DNA of 64,000 nt from Rubrobacter tropicus (GTDB lineage: Bacteria > Actinomycetota > Rubrobacteria > Rubrobacterales > Rubrobacteraceae), in the NCBI RefSeq assembly GCF_011492945.1, contig NZ_CP045119.1, positions 2,480,001-2,544,000 of the forward strand, read 5' to 3'. Position numbers and translations under genes: made by a program. The notes under the pieces were generated by a model that ran no database searches, was not told the origin of the DNA, and saw nothing but the letters and a program-made list of their open reading frames with translations. Of the stretch, positions 17,929 through 27,257 are shown piece after piece; within the stretch, counting starts at the first letter, position 1; each line of letters begins with the position of its first letter.

Positions 17929-20900
17929 TCACTCATAGCGCAGCGCCTCCGCCGGATAGACCCTGGAGGCCCTGCGAGCCGGCAGGTAGGTGGTGAGCAG
18001 CGAGGCGGCGTAGCCGGTAAAGATCACTAGCAGCAAGGCGCTCCACGGCACGACGTACTCCATGCCGGGGAAACCCTCGCGGATGTTGTCTATAAGCGTG
18101 CCGGAGAAGCCCAGGCCCAAACCCACACCGGCCCCGAGTCCGAGCAGGGCGATGAAGGACGACTCGATCAGGAACGCAAGCCTTACCTGCCCCTTCTGGA
18201 AGCCCAAGGCACGCATCATCCCTATCTGCTGGCGCCTCTCGACCACCGAGCGGGCGGCGATCACGCCCAAAGCGCAGATGCCGACCACGAGGCCAAGCCC
18301 CATGAAGCCGCGCAGGAGCAGGAAGACTATCCGCCGCGTCGCATCGCTATCGCGGATCATCTCGGCCGTCACCTCCGTCTGGAGGCCGCTCGCGGCGAAG
18401 TCCTTTTCGAGCGTCCTCGCCACGGCTGCGGCGTCCGCGCCCTCCCTCAGGCCGAAGTAGTAGGTCTGGGGCGGGACGGCGCGTCCGGCCAACTCGTCGA
18501 TCGTCTCCTGAGAGGTGACGATCTGCCCGGCGAAGGAGGCGGAGCTTTCGAGCACCCCGATCACGCGCAGCTCTTTCGTCGTGCCCGAGGCGGGGTCCTG
18601 GACCCGCAGGGTGAGGTCTTCGGGCAGGTTTGCGTCGTCGCCATAGAATCCCGTGAGCTTCAGCGACGGCTCAACGTCGCCGAAAGTCGACGCGTTGCGC
18701 GCGGGGGCAAGGCCCGAAGCGATCACCGCCTTGTCCCCGTCCTTGTGCAGCGCATCCCACACCTCGCGGGAGGAACCGTATTCCTTCGCCGCGGTCTGGA
18801 AACCGTAGCCGACGCTCTCGGAGTAGCCTTCGTCCACGCCCTGCACGTAGAGGGATTCGGGTTTGCGGTCCGAGCCAGCCTGCTTGACCTCCGCGGGCAG
18901 GTTGGAGACCTCTCCCACGGCCGTGATCGTGCCTTTGTCTATCCCATCGGCTTCCTCGACCGTCGCCTCCATGTCGGAGATGGGGTCGGCGTAGCCGGCG
19001 TTGCCCTGGATCTCGTACCCGCCGGAGAGCTCCGGCGCATCCCGAAGGCGGCGCCCATGGCGGCCTGGACGAAGTTCATGGCCGTCAGCGTGAAGACGAC
19101 GAGCATGAACATCGCCAGCGTCATCCCGGTCCTGAAGAGGCTCTGGGTCGGGTACTTCACCGCAGTCTTGAGGACCGGGGGGAGGCCCCTGATTCGTCCG
19201 AACGCCCCCACGACCAGCCACAGGATTACGTCGACGTTGAAGACCACGAGCCACACGCCCGCCACCACGAGGGCGATGCCGGAGACGAAGAACATCTCGG
19301 GCCCCCGCGCCATCCCGGCGGGCGTCGTGATCGAGGCCGGGGTCAGCCAGAGGGCGAGCAGGAATATCCCGGACGCGCTGAAAGCGACGCGGTCCGGCAA
19401 CCCCAGCACCCGCGCCAGGAGGGCGAGCCCGATCAGGATCAGCGAGAGCCCGCCCAGGTAGAGGGCCGCCAACTGGGCCGCGAACGCCTGCCAGAACGCC
19501 ACGGCGCCCGCGATGGGCGTCAGGACAGCTATGACCACGCCCACCGTGGTGCGGCCCTTCCTGTCCGGCTCGGGTATGTCTCGTATCGCGCGGACCACGT
19601 TCAGGCGGCTGACGCGCCAGCTCGAGAGGAGAACGACGGTGAACGTGAGCACCATCCCCATGCAGAAGGCCAGGACGACGTTCTCGGGGCTCGCGGCGAA
19701 GACGATCCGAAAGTCCTGGTTGCCGGCTAACCCGCTGCCGAGAAAGCGGACCATGATCCAGCCAACCCCCACCCCGGCGACGCTGCCGACGGCGCTGGCG
19801 AAGAGCGCGTACAGGGCGCCCTCGAAAGCGAAGGCGCGCACCAGCGCGGCGCGCTGCATCCCGACGGCGCGGGCGATGCCCAGCTCGTGCTTGCGCTCGG
19901 CGGCCAGCATCACGAAGATGAGGAAGATCAGGAGCATCCCCGCGGCCACGGAGAACTGCCCGAAGAGGACGAAGAGGGTGGAGAAGATTTCGCCCCGGCT
20001 GTCCGCCTGGTTTATAGCGTCCTTCTTGACCGGGTCGGCCTCAAGGTCGTTCGCGGAGAGGACGGGTTTTATCTCGTCCACCGTCGCGCTCGTGCGCTCG
20101 CCGCCTTCCACGGCGGGTCCGCCGTGCGTGACGAGGACCTCGTTGACCCTGCCCTCCTCCCCAACGAGCCTCTGCAGCTCCCCGAGCGGCATCACCATCG
20201 AGGTTTCGGAGGCGGGGTTGGCCCCGCTCTCGTAGATACCGGCTATCTCCAACTCGGGAGGACGCGGCTCCCTCGCGGGCTCGGCGGCACGAGGCTCATC
20301 CCTCTGTCCGGTGGGCCGGGCTCCACCCTCGAACCCCGCGGCAGGGTTCCCGGCTTCCGGTCTTCCGCGGGGTCTTTGCCGTTCCAGGCGCATCCCGTTC
20401 GGTGCCTGCGCTACGGGCCGCGCCAGGGAAGCCTCAACCCTGTCCCCCACGCTGACGTCGAGCCCCTCGGCCGCCTCCCGGCTAACGTAGACCTCGTTCT
20501 TTCCGAGATCGTCCACGGAGAGCGTGCGGCCGGAGGCCGTGGTCAGCCTGTCGAATCCCTTCATGGAATCCCCAGCCATGCCCAGCACGTCCACGCGGGG
20601 TTCCGAGAGGTCCGTCTTGGGGGCCGTGACGGGTACGGTCTCTTTGGCGAGTGGGACGACGCCAGCGACGTTCCCGCCCGCGAGGCGGTCCCGGATCCTA
20701 TCCGCCAGCCCCGCATCGAAGTAGCGCTCGCGTGGTTCGGGCGGTTGCGCGATCCCGGCGCCGGGACCGAACGCGACCTCGCCGCCCGACCCGGGCTGCT
20801 GCGCCCTCACCACCACGTCCACCGGCCCGATGTTCTCCAGGACCTGGGCGCGCAAGGAGCCCGTCAGGGTGTCGCCCGTGGTGAGAGCCGCCGAGAAGAG

Positions 20901-21092
20901 CACCGTCGCCAGCATGAGGCCCGTAACGATCAGGGCGCTCTGCGCCTTGCGGCGCGGGATGTTCCTCGCGGCCATCCTCAAGGAGGTCCTGTCGCGCGCG
21001 GCCGTGAGGGCGAGGATCAAGGCTCCCGCGATGAAGACGGCGAGGAGGACCAGCGTGAGTTGGCTCGTAGGCAAGCCGAAGAGCTCATCCAT
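17929..21092 (-). pseudogene. FtsX-type ABC transporter permease, one frameshift
   Basis: From ATG 21092 the first 690 or so codons encode an N-terminal helix, a second helix in ARNIPRRKAQSALIVTGLMLATVLFSAA, a large extracytoplasmic domain and the first FtsX core (ERKHELGIARAVGMQR). The frame then shifts at the CCC at 19041-19043; one extra G continues the sense (AAFGDAPELSGGYE) through a second extracytoplasmic domain and a second FtsX core (VERRQQIGMMRALGFQKGQVR) to the stop at 17929. The repaired protein is about 1054 residues with two FtsX repeats, as in large MacB/LolCE-like exporters of lipids or peptides. It overlaps the ATPase gene by 8 bp. Confidence 0.82.
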
Positions 21093-21837
21093 CGCGATCA
21101 CCCGCACCGTTCGGCGCGTCGTCCACGATAACACCGTCGCGCATCCTGACCGTGCGGTGGGCGCGCCTCGCCACCGAGGCGTCGTGTGTGACCAGCACGA
21201 ACGTCTGCCCACGATCCCGGTTGAGGCCCACGAGCAGGTCCACGATCTCCTCGGAGGTCTCCGAGTCGAGCGCCCCGGTGGGCTCGTCGGCCCACACGAT
21301 GGCCGGATCGTTCACCAGCGAGCGCGCCACCGTCACCCTCTGCTGCTGGCCGCCGCTCATCTCGTTCGGGCGCTTGTTCGCCTGCTCGGGGACGCCGACC
21401 ATCTCCAGGGCGTCGAGAGCCCGGCGGCGCGCGTCCTTCGGCTTCGCCCCGGCGACGAGAAGCGGCAACTCCACGTTCTCCGCGCCCGAGAGAACGGGAA
21501 TGAGGTTGTAGGTCTGGAAGACGAAGCCCATCCTCTCCGCCCTGAAGCGGGTGCGCCTCCTGTCGGACATCCCGGAGATGGGCTCGCCCCCGATCAGGAC
21601 CTCGCCCGCGTCGAACCCGTCCAGGCCCGAGAGGACGTTGAGGAGGGTGGTCTTGCCGCATCCGGAGGGCCCCATGATGGCCACCATCTCCCCACCCCGG
21701 ACGGCGAGGTCCACGCCCCGCAGCGCGCGGACCGTCGCTCCGCCAGTTGGGTAGGACTTCTCCAGTCCGCGCGCCTCGACCATGATCGTGCCGGGACCTT
21801 CCGTGTTCGACACCGTACTATCCGCTCTCACGGTCAA
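21085..21837 (-). CDS. ABC transporter ATP-binding protein (MacB/LolD type)
   Basis: 250 residues. Walker A is [11 protein letters not shown], the signature motif [17 protein letters not shown], Walker [13 protein letters not shown], and the H-loop FVLVTHD. The NxxSGGxxQR signature and short domain length match the LolD/MacB/FtsE group that pairs with FtsX-type permeases, and the permease gene follows at once with an overlap. Start is a TTG at 21837 with AAGGAG five bases upstream; a GTG at 21831 is the alternative. The predicted transcription start of promoter copy 4 lies only about 20 bases upstream. Confidence 0.9.
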   Translation of the reverse strand: MTVRADSTVSNTEGPGTIMVEARGLEKSYPTGGATVRALRGVDLAVRGGEMVAIMGPSGCGKTTLLNVLSGLDGFDAGEVLIGGEPISGMSDRRRTRFRAERMGFVFQTYNLIPVLSGAENVELPLLVAGAKPKDARRRALDALEMVGVPEQANKRPNEMSGGQQQRVTVARSLVNDPAIVWADEPTGALDSETSEEIVDLLVGLNRDRGQTFVLVTHDASVARRAHRTVRMRDGVIVDDAPNGAGDRDG

Positions 21838-21866
21838 AATTGCTCCTTAGACGTATAGGTGCCCGT

Positions 21867-21932
21867 ATAGTAGGAACGGGACGGGGCGGCCCGGTAGTGA
21901 GGTTCGTCGTGAGTTCCTGGTGACAAATGTCA
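21867..21932 (-). promoter_or_regulatory. Two-palindrome promoter, copy 4 (drives the ABC operon)
   Basis: Minus-strand order: TGACATTTGTCA reads from 21932 (plus strand TGACAAATGTCA), second palindrome GACGAACCTC, ACTACCGG (ending 21891), 18 bases, -10 box TACTAT (21872-21867). Only the last spacer differs, by one base, from the other copies. Confidence 0.75.
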
Positions 21933-21950
21933 TCGGGGCACGGTCCGGGG

Positions 21951-22532
21951 CTACGCCAGGACCAGGATGACTACGCCGAGCACGAGATCCAGGACGCCGC
22001 AGAACTCCGCGTAAGGGCGCGTTACCACCCTGTCTTTGAGGTAGTGGAAGGTATCCCAGGCGGCGTGTCCGAAGAGGGCAAACGCCACGAGGTAAACCCC
22101 GGCTCCGGGGGCCGCGGACAGGGCCGCCAGCGCGATCGCGCCGAAGACGAGGACGCCCGCGGCCTGGAGCGCGAGGCCGCCCGGCTCCGAGAGTCGTTGT
22201 CCCCGGACCACGCCCAGGACCAGGAACGCAGCGGCGGCGGCGAGAAGGACCACCAGAGGATTGACCCAGGATGTCTGGGGGAGGAAGAACGCCACCGGCA
22301 GCGCGACCAGGAGCACGACCCAGGAGGCGCGGCGCCGTCCCAGGGCCGCGGCCCCCACGTAGACGAGCGCCATGAGCACGATGAGGACCGGAAGGGGCGG
22401 GACGAATCCGGCGTCCGCCCCCAGGTCCAGGGCGGTCATGGTCGCGACCGCGACGCCGAGCACGGTCGGCCACCGGTGCATTAGAAGGTCTCTCCAGCGA
22501 TCGTGGGCGTGTGGGGCTTCGATGCTGGTCAT
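21951..22532 (-). CDS. Membrane protein of duplicated module, gene A copy 1
   Basis: 193 residues, about six membrane segments, starting with a short hydrophilic lead and HRWPTVLGVAVATMTALDLGADAGF. Conserved with the second copy (27620-28237) are HRWPT-LGVAVA, YVGAAALGRRR, GGLALQ-GVLVFG, VAFALFGHAAWDTFHY and RPYAEFCGVLDL. The ATG at 22532 has GGAGGAG close upstream. No catalytic motif is visible. Always paired with gene B, which lies upstream here after a gap of about 190 bp with no gene in it. Function unknown. Confidence 0.72.
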   Translation of the reverse strand: MTSIEAPHAHDRWRDLLMHRWPTVLGVAVATMTALDLGADAGFVPPLPVLIVLMALVYVGAAALGRRRASWVVLLVALPVAFFLPQTSWVNPLVVLLAAAAAFLVLGVVRGQRLSEPGGLALQAAGVLVFGAIALAALSAAPGAGVYLVAFALFGHAAWDTFHYLKDRVVTRPYAEFCGVLDLVLGVVILVLA

Positions 22533-22723
22533 GCTCTCCTCCGTTCTCTGTCGCGCTCCTCATGCCGGCGCGCTCAAACCCCATCCCTTCGTGCCCCGCC
22601 ACTCGTCCACGCTCAGGTTGTTGGCGCCGCCCGTGACGGCTATGTCGTAGCGGTCCATGGTGTCGTCGTATCCAGGCCCGCACAGGTCCACCCGAGTCCG
22701 GTCTTCGCCGTCGCTTGCTAGCC

Positions 22724-23275
22724 CTAGGACGTCCGACGGCCCTCGTGGGCGCGGCGTTCGTGATCCGCGTGCGCGTAGCGGTCGAAGCGGTAGAGCATCA
22801 GGGCGACCATCCCGGCGATCATCGCCGCGTGCGAGAGCATCATGAGTGATCCTTCGGAGAGCCCGGGCACCGCCACGCCCAACTGGACCAACGCCACCGG
22901 GGCGAGCATCGGAACGACCATCGCGGCCGTCATCTCCCCGCAATCACGCCATGAGTGGTTCCTGAAACGCATCCACCCCACCATCGGGGCGGCCATGAAC
23001 GCGCCCATCAGGCCGTACCGGACGAACAGGCTGGCGTAGCCTGGGGGTTCGCCCATCACCGCCAGTGCCAGACCCAAGAGACCCATCCCCAGCATCATCG
23101 CGACGATCATCTCCAGGAGGTGGCGCGTAAAGCGCCAGCCCGAGAGGAAGCTATCGCGAAGCCGCCCTCCCGTCTCTAGGGAAGCCGTGCCCGCGAGTTC
23201 CGCCGCGCCGCCCGTCGCCGGGGATGCCGTCGGCCCGTCCGTTCCGGTGCCGGGGGTGTCCGTGTTCCTCTCCAT
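22724..23275 (-). CDS. Membrane protein of duplicated module, gene B copy 1
   Basis: 183 residues from ATG 23275 behind GAGGAGG. The N-terminal 45 residues are hydrophilic and low in complexity (T, G, A, P). Four membrane segments follow: RHLLEMIVAMMLGMGLLGLALAVMG, a Met-rich second segment ending PMVGWMRFRNHSW, a third, and LMMLSHAAMIAGMVALMLYRFDRYAH. The many Met and the His residues inside or next to the helices are striking and might bind a metal. The copy at 28234-28782 is clearly homologous. Function unknown. Confidence 0.72.
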   Translation of the reverse strand: MERNTDTPGTGTDGPTASPATGGAAELAGTASLETGGRLRDSFLSGWRFTRHLLEMIVAMMLGMGLLGLALAVMGEPPGYASLFVRYGLMGAFMAAPMVGWMRFRNHSWRDCGEMTAAMVVPMLAPVALVQLGVAVPGLSEGSLMMLSHAAMIAGMVALMLYRFDRYAHADHERRAHEGRRTS

Positions 23276-23379
23276 TTTCTTGCCTCCTCTTTCGAGTGAT
23301 TTCGTCTCCGCCAGGTTGGTGGCTTCAAGACCCAGTGCTTCGCCAACCCGTAGAATCCGGTGCCTCGGAAATCGCCGGC

Positions 23380-24792
23380 TCACGCGCTCGTGCCTTTGGG
23401 AGGGCGTCGGAGAAGCTTCGCCGCCGGCTTGAGGACGAGACGGTCCAGCGCCACGAGGACCGCGAGACCCAAGAGCCCCACGGCGAGCGGCCGGAGCAGT
23501 CTCGCGAAGGGCCAGCCGCCACCTGAGAGTTCGAGGTGTCCCGTCGGGTACTCGAGAAGCCTCGCCAGGAACTCTGCCACCGGAGCGTTCTCGTACTCGG
23601 CAAGGTCGCGGAGCGTCGCGTCGAACGGGAAGCCGGCCGGCGCGTCCGCGTGGACGTACTCGGGCTTCAAGCCGTTCTCCCGCGCCCACGAGCTTACGGC
23701 GGGGTCCGTCTCGGAAGCGGCGTCGCGTCCCGGGATGAGCAGCCGGTCGAGAGGCGGTGCGCTCTTGAGGTCGTGGCGGGGCACGAAGTGGAGGCCGTGC
23801 TCGCTCCTCACGGGCGAGCGGGAACCGTCGGACGCAAGCGAAGTGGTTTTCGAGGTGAAGGCCGGTCCGGGGTAGGCGTCGAAGACGCTGGCGAGCTCGA
23901 TCTCCGAGATCCCCTCATCGAGGACCACGCCGACCCTCGGCTTGCCCCACCCGTAGGCGCCCGAGAGCACGTAGAGCGCCCTGTCGCTAACCGTCAGGCG
24001 GTCGGCCTCGATCCGCGGCTCGTCGCCGATCCTGCGGTCGGGGTATCCGATCTCCCGGGCAAGGTCGGCCGCGGCCTCCTCGCCGACGTGGCCGCGTACC
24101 ACGCGCAGGGTGGCGCTCACCCCGGAGGTGACCCCGGCCGCCGTCATGACGTTCCCGTCCTCGACGTAGCGCAGCCCCCGTACCCACTCCACGTCCGGGT
24201 AGCGTCGCTCCCACCTGGAGATGTTCGCCCAGTTGGCCGTCGCCCTCTGTCCGTCCAGCAGTCCCGCGTCGGCGAGGACCTCGGCGCCGTCGCACACGGA
24301 CATCACCGTGCCCGTCCCTTCGGCGTGTTCCTTGAGCCACCCGGCCACGGGGCGATGTTCTGCGGAGCCTACGTCCCACATCGCGGGGACCACGATCACG
24401 TCCGGGTCCTCGCCCTTGAGCCTCCTATCGAGCTCTGAGAGGGTGAGCTGGGGCAGGACGTCGAGACCGCCGCTTAGCGTGGCAGGTCGTTGTTCGGGTG
24501 CCGCGGCGTAGACGTTGAATGCACCCGACTCGGAGAGCACCTCGTAGGGCGCGAGCGCGTCGGTGACCTCCGAACCCCGGCTGCCGAGCAGCACGACGGC
24601 GGTCGGCTTGTCCGGGTCGTGCCCCGGAGGCGCGGGTATCTCCTCCGCCTGGACTTCCGCCGAGGCGGGCGGTCCGTCGTAGCGGTCGGCAAGGCCGGCC
24701 TTTACTCCCACGACACCGACCAGCACGGGCGGCACCACGAAGGCCAGCAGGTAGACCGCGGCCCTCGCCAGGATTTGAGTTTTTCCCTGCAT
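23380..24792 (-). CDS. Membrane-anchored tandem DJ-1/PfpI (class I amidotransferase-like) protein
   Basis: 470 residues from ATG 24792 (AGGAGG upstream). A single N-terminal membrane segment (about 10-30) leads into a first DJ-1/PfpI domain (about 60-250) with the nucleophile elbow TVMSVCDGAEVLADAGLLDGQRATANW, which is typical of the GATase1-like domains found in AraC-type regulators. A second, weaker domain (about 265-420, RVGVVLDEGISEIELASVFDAYPG) has no Cys elbow. A C-terminal membrane segment (RPLAVGLLGLAVLVALDRLVL) and basic tail close it. The domains would lie outside the cell if the first segment inserts as a signal anchor. Role unknown. Confidence 0.78.
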   Translation of the reverse strand: MQGKTQILARAAVYLLAFVVPPVLVGVVGVKAGLADRYDGPPASAEVQAEEIPAPPGHDPDKPTAVVLLGSRGSEVTDALAPYEVLSESGAFNVYAAAPEQRPATLSGGLDVLPQLTLSELDRRLKGEDPDVIVVPAMWDVGSAEHRPVAGWLKEHAEGTGTVMSVCDGAEVLADAGLLDGQRATANWANISRWERRYPDVEWVRGLRYVEDGNVMTAAGVTSGVSATLRVVRGHVGEEAAADLAREIGYPDRRIGDEPRIEADRLTVSDRALYVLSGAYGWGKPRVGVVLDEGISEIELASVFDAYPGPAFTSKTTSLASDGSRSPVRSEHGLHFVPRHDLKSAPPLDRLLIPGRDAASETDPAVSSWARENGLKPEYVHADAPAGFPFDATLRDLAEYENAPVAEFLARLLEYPTGHLELSGGGWPFARLLRPLAVGLLGLAVLVALDRLVLKPAAKLLRRPPKGTSA

Positions 24793-24851
24793 CTTCTCCT
24801 CCTTGCCCGGGTCCTCCATGACGCCGTCCGGCGCCAACTACTCGGACGCGT

Positions 24852-25569
24852 TCACCCTTCTCCCGTCGATCGTCCTTTTCGGCGCGGTGCACGGTTTGCT
24901 TTGCGTCGGCGGAGCCGGTCCTGGGGCGGAGCAACCGTCGGGGGTGTTGCGGAAGGGCGAGGAGAATGCCGAGCGCGATGAGGACCGTCCCCATCGTCCA
25001 CCGCAGGGCCTCGGCGCCGCCGCGCCTCTTCGCCAGCAGCTCCCCGATGGTGCCCGCGAAGAAGGCCATGTGGCAGAGCACCCAGACGCCGACGGCCACG
25101 AACAGCAGCCCGAGCACCAGCAACTGAGAGGCGGCGCCCTTTGTCGGGTCGAAGAACTGCGGCAGGAACGCCAGGAAAAACAGGGCCACCTTGGGGTTGA
25201 GGACGTTCGTGGCAACACCCTGCAAGAAGGTCTTCCTGAGCCCCACCGTCGGCGCGCCTTGCGGCGTGGCGCCAAACCCCCGCTCGTCCAGCAGGGTCTT
25301 GACCCCAAGGTACAGCAGGTAGGCCGTACCCGCGTATTTCACGACCTGGAAAGCGACCACCGATCGGGCGAGGAGCGCGGACAACCCGGCCGCCGCGAAA
25401 GACGTGTGGACGAGCATGCCGACGCAGACCCCCAATGCCGAGACCAGCGCGGCCCTGCGCCCCTGCGCCACCCCCCGAGCGATTATGTAGATCACATCCG
25501 AGCCGGGGCGGCGATGAACAGCGCCGAAGTCCCCAAGAACAGCAACAACGGGTCCGTCCCCGTGAACAC
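24852..25569 (-). pseudogene. LysE/RhtB-family exporter, frame disrupted
   Basis: Sense begins at a GTG (25569) with TDPLLLFLGTSALFIAAP. The frame is lost at 25503-25504, and one extra G gives the expected APGSDVIYIIARGVAQG, a LysE hallmark. The next 170 residues (GMLVHTSFAAAGLSALLA, YLLYLGVKTLL, GVATNVLNPKVALFFLAFLPQF) are a full LysE core. Without a second correction the frame overruns into the next gene; one extra C in the run 24940-24944 would bring a stop at 24852. That second repair is speculative. The family exports amino acids such as lysine or homoserine. Promoter copy 5 lies about 290 bp upstream. Confidence 0.72.
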
Positions 25570-26035
25570 GACCACCCCTTCCGAGTCGGGCCTTTCCGCT
25601 GCCCGGCAATACGCCGCCTCCCACGACCAGAGGCCGCGTCCTCACCACGGCCCGGGGCCCGCGCCGGTTGCGCCCGGCCGCGCGAACGCCGGGCAACTCG
25701 CCCCTGCCGAGATGTCCGGACAGTCCTTGTCCGCCATGGTTTCTGCTCGCCTCCTCGATCGGCTCCCGGCGCGAAACCCGCCGTCGGGCCGTGTGCGGGG
25801 GCATCAACCGAAAAGTAGCGCTTCCCGGGCAAAGACCCCGGCGGACCCGCCCACCGGCGCACGGGCGAGTGTACGGCCGCCCGCCGACGCCCGGTAGTGA
25901 CGAACGTCGTGTTGTGGGCGTGACAAATGTCAGTAGTGCCCGCGGAGTCTTCGTCACACGGGAGTACCGCGAGGTGGGGGCGGTTGAGGCGCCAGGCCAG
26001 CACGGCGGGCCAGATGAGTCGTGCTCTCGTTCCGC
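25570..26035. other. Gap upstream of LysE gene with promoter copy 5
   Basis: No gene is evident. It holds promoter copy 5 (25868-25932) and, on the minus strand, a 31-codon ATG frame (MADKDCPDISAG..., ending PGPW) with GAGGAGG upstream, lying between the promoter and the LysE start. It could be a leader or chance. The long leader (about 290 bases) is unusual compared with the other regulon members. Confidence 0.4.
25868..25932 (-). promoter_or_regulatory. Two-palindrome promoter, copy 5 (faces the LysE gene)
   Basis: Minus-strand order: palindrome read from 25932 to 25921 (plus strand TGACAAATGTCA), second palindrome GACGTTCGTC (perfect in all ten bases except the centre pair), ACTACCGG (ending 25891), 17 bases, -10 box TACACT (25873-25868). 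Confidence 0.72.
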
Positions 26036-26470
26036 TCATTGGGGCACGACGGCGATGGCGTCCATCTCCACCAGAAAGTCCGGGTGCGCCAACCCCGCGA
26101 CGAAAGCCATGGTGATCCCCGGCGGGTTCGGCGCGGCGATCCACGCGCGTTGGAAGGCAGAATACCCCTCCTGTAAGGATGCTCCCTCCACCACGAACAG
26201 GTTCCACTTGATTACGTGCTCGGGCCCCGAGCCTCCGGCGGCGAGCGCCGCCCGCACGTTGGCAAGCACCTGCTCCGTCTGGGCGGCGATGTCGCCCTTG
26301 CCGACTTTGTTGCCGGAGGAGTCCACGGCGTTCTGCCCGCCGACGTACACCGTCCTGGCGGGCCCTTCGACGACCACCACGTTGGTAAAGGCCGGGTTCT
26401 TGTGCAGCCCCTCCGGATCGACGTAGCGCACGGATCCGGTGGGGTTCGCCGGGTCAAATTGGTCTGCCAT
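26036..26470 (-). CDS. Rid-family (YjgF/YER057c/UK114) protein
   Basis: 144 residues. It contains VYVGGQNAVDSSGNKVGKGDIAAQTEQVLANVRAALAAGGSGPEHVIKWNLFVVEG and GLAHPDFLVEMDAIAVV, a typical trimeric Rid fold. RidA itself carries an Arg before the LP-D motif that binds the imine substrate; here the segment is AGLAHPDF, so this is one of the non-RidA subgroups and 2-aminoacrylate deaminase activity is not assured. Single gene, ATG at 26470, with a ribosome site GAAGGAGT upstream. Confidence 0.83.
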   Translation of the reverse strand: MADQFDPANPTGSVRYVDPEGLHKNPAFTNVVVVEGPARTVYVGGQNAVDSSGNKVGKGDIAAQTEQVLANVRAALAAGGSGPEHVIKWNLFVVEGASLQEGYSAFQRAWIAAPNPPGITMAFVAGLAHPDFLVEMDAIAVVPQ

Positions 26471-26635
26471 CGTGTCACTCCTTCTTCGGGAACAGGTTCG
26501 TCTCTAGATCGTTGCGGCGCTACGGACGTTCTTCTCCGCCGGCTTCGTCCGACCGCCCGAACTTCTGCCAGACGAATCACTTGTATGTGCAGCGCGGGCC
26601 GTGGCTAGGTTTGCTGTGGTGCTCTCACTTCTCGC

Positions 26636-27217
26636 TCAACTCCTTCCGCCCCGTTCGAACTCTGGCCGTTCCTGGCGCCTAGTCCCCGCATCGGTGTCGA
26701 CCTCGACGTCCGCCTGACCGACGCCATCTACGCGCCCGCCAGCCAGGGTGGGTTGCCTTTGTGGCTCTTCTGGGCGCTTCTTTATGGCGGTCCACCAGAC
26801 CATCGCGATGAAGAGGAGCTGCATCGGCGTCCTGAGCCACAGCGGGGTCGGTGGCTCGCCGCCGAGCGGGATGCCGTTGAGCGCCGCGTTCACGTTGGCC
26901 GGAAACACCGCGACCATGAGGAGCACCAGACAGATGCCCGCGAGCCTGCGGATTCGGGGCACGAGCAGCCCGATGGCGCCCGCGATCTCGAAGAGCCCGG
27001 TCAGGTGGATGATCCGGAGTCCGTCGGACAGGGGCTCGGGCATCATCGCCGCGAGGTCGTGCTTCATCGCGTTGAAATGTGCGGTGCTGGTGACCAGGAA
27101 CATGATCGCCAGTGCCCCGAGCCCGGCGCTCCTCCAGGAGGAGAGCCATCCGACCCCGAGGTAACCCGCCGCCCGCAGGAGGACGAATGAGGCCAAGAGA
27201 ACTAACAGAATCTCCAC
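26636..27217 (-). CDS. DoxX-like membrane protein
   Basis: 193 residues from the GTG at 27217; a longer ATG-less extension to 27256 is possible. Four membrane segments, with the DoxX-like features MFLVTSTAHFNAMKHDL, LTGLFEIAGAIGLLVPRIRRLAGICLVLLMVAVFPANVNAALNG. The LTGLFEIAGAIGLL block and the FPANV motif are characteristic. After the last helix the C-terminal 35 or so residues are hydrophilic and rich in R, G and D. Function of most DoxX-like proteins is unknown. Confidence 0.8.
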   Translation of the reverse strand: MEILLVLLASFVLLRAAGYLGVGWLSSWRSAGLGALAIMFLVTSTAHFNAMKHDLAAMMPEPLSDGLRIIHLTGLFEIAGAIGLLVPRIRRLAGICLVLLMVAVFPANVNAALNGIPLGGEPPTPLWLRTPMQLLFIAMVWWTAIKKRPEEPQRQPTLAGGRVDGVGQADVEVDTDAGTRRQERPEFERGGRS

Positions 27218-27257
27218 GCGCGTGTATTCCTTTCCGGGCGGGTCGAGCCGCCCCAAG

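Noticed and set aside
22533..22723. ORF fragment between module genes A and B copy 1 as a third module gene
   Set aside because: Too short, no start context, and absent from the second copy, where A and B overlap.
25641..25750. 31-codon frame between promoter copy 5 and the LysE gene as a real leader peptide gene
   Set aside because: It has a ribosome site but no attenuator-like structure or repeated codons; noted under the gap only.
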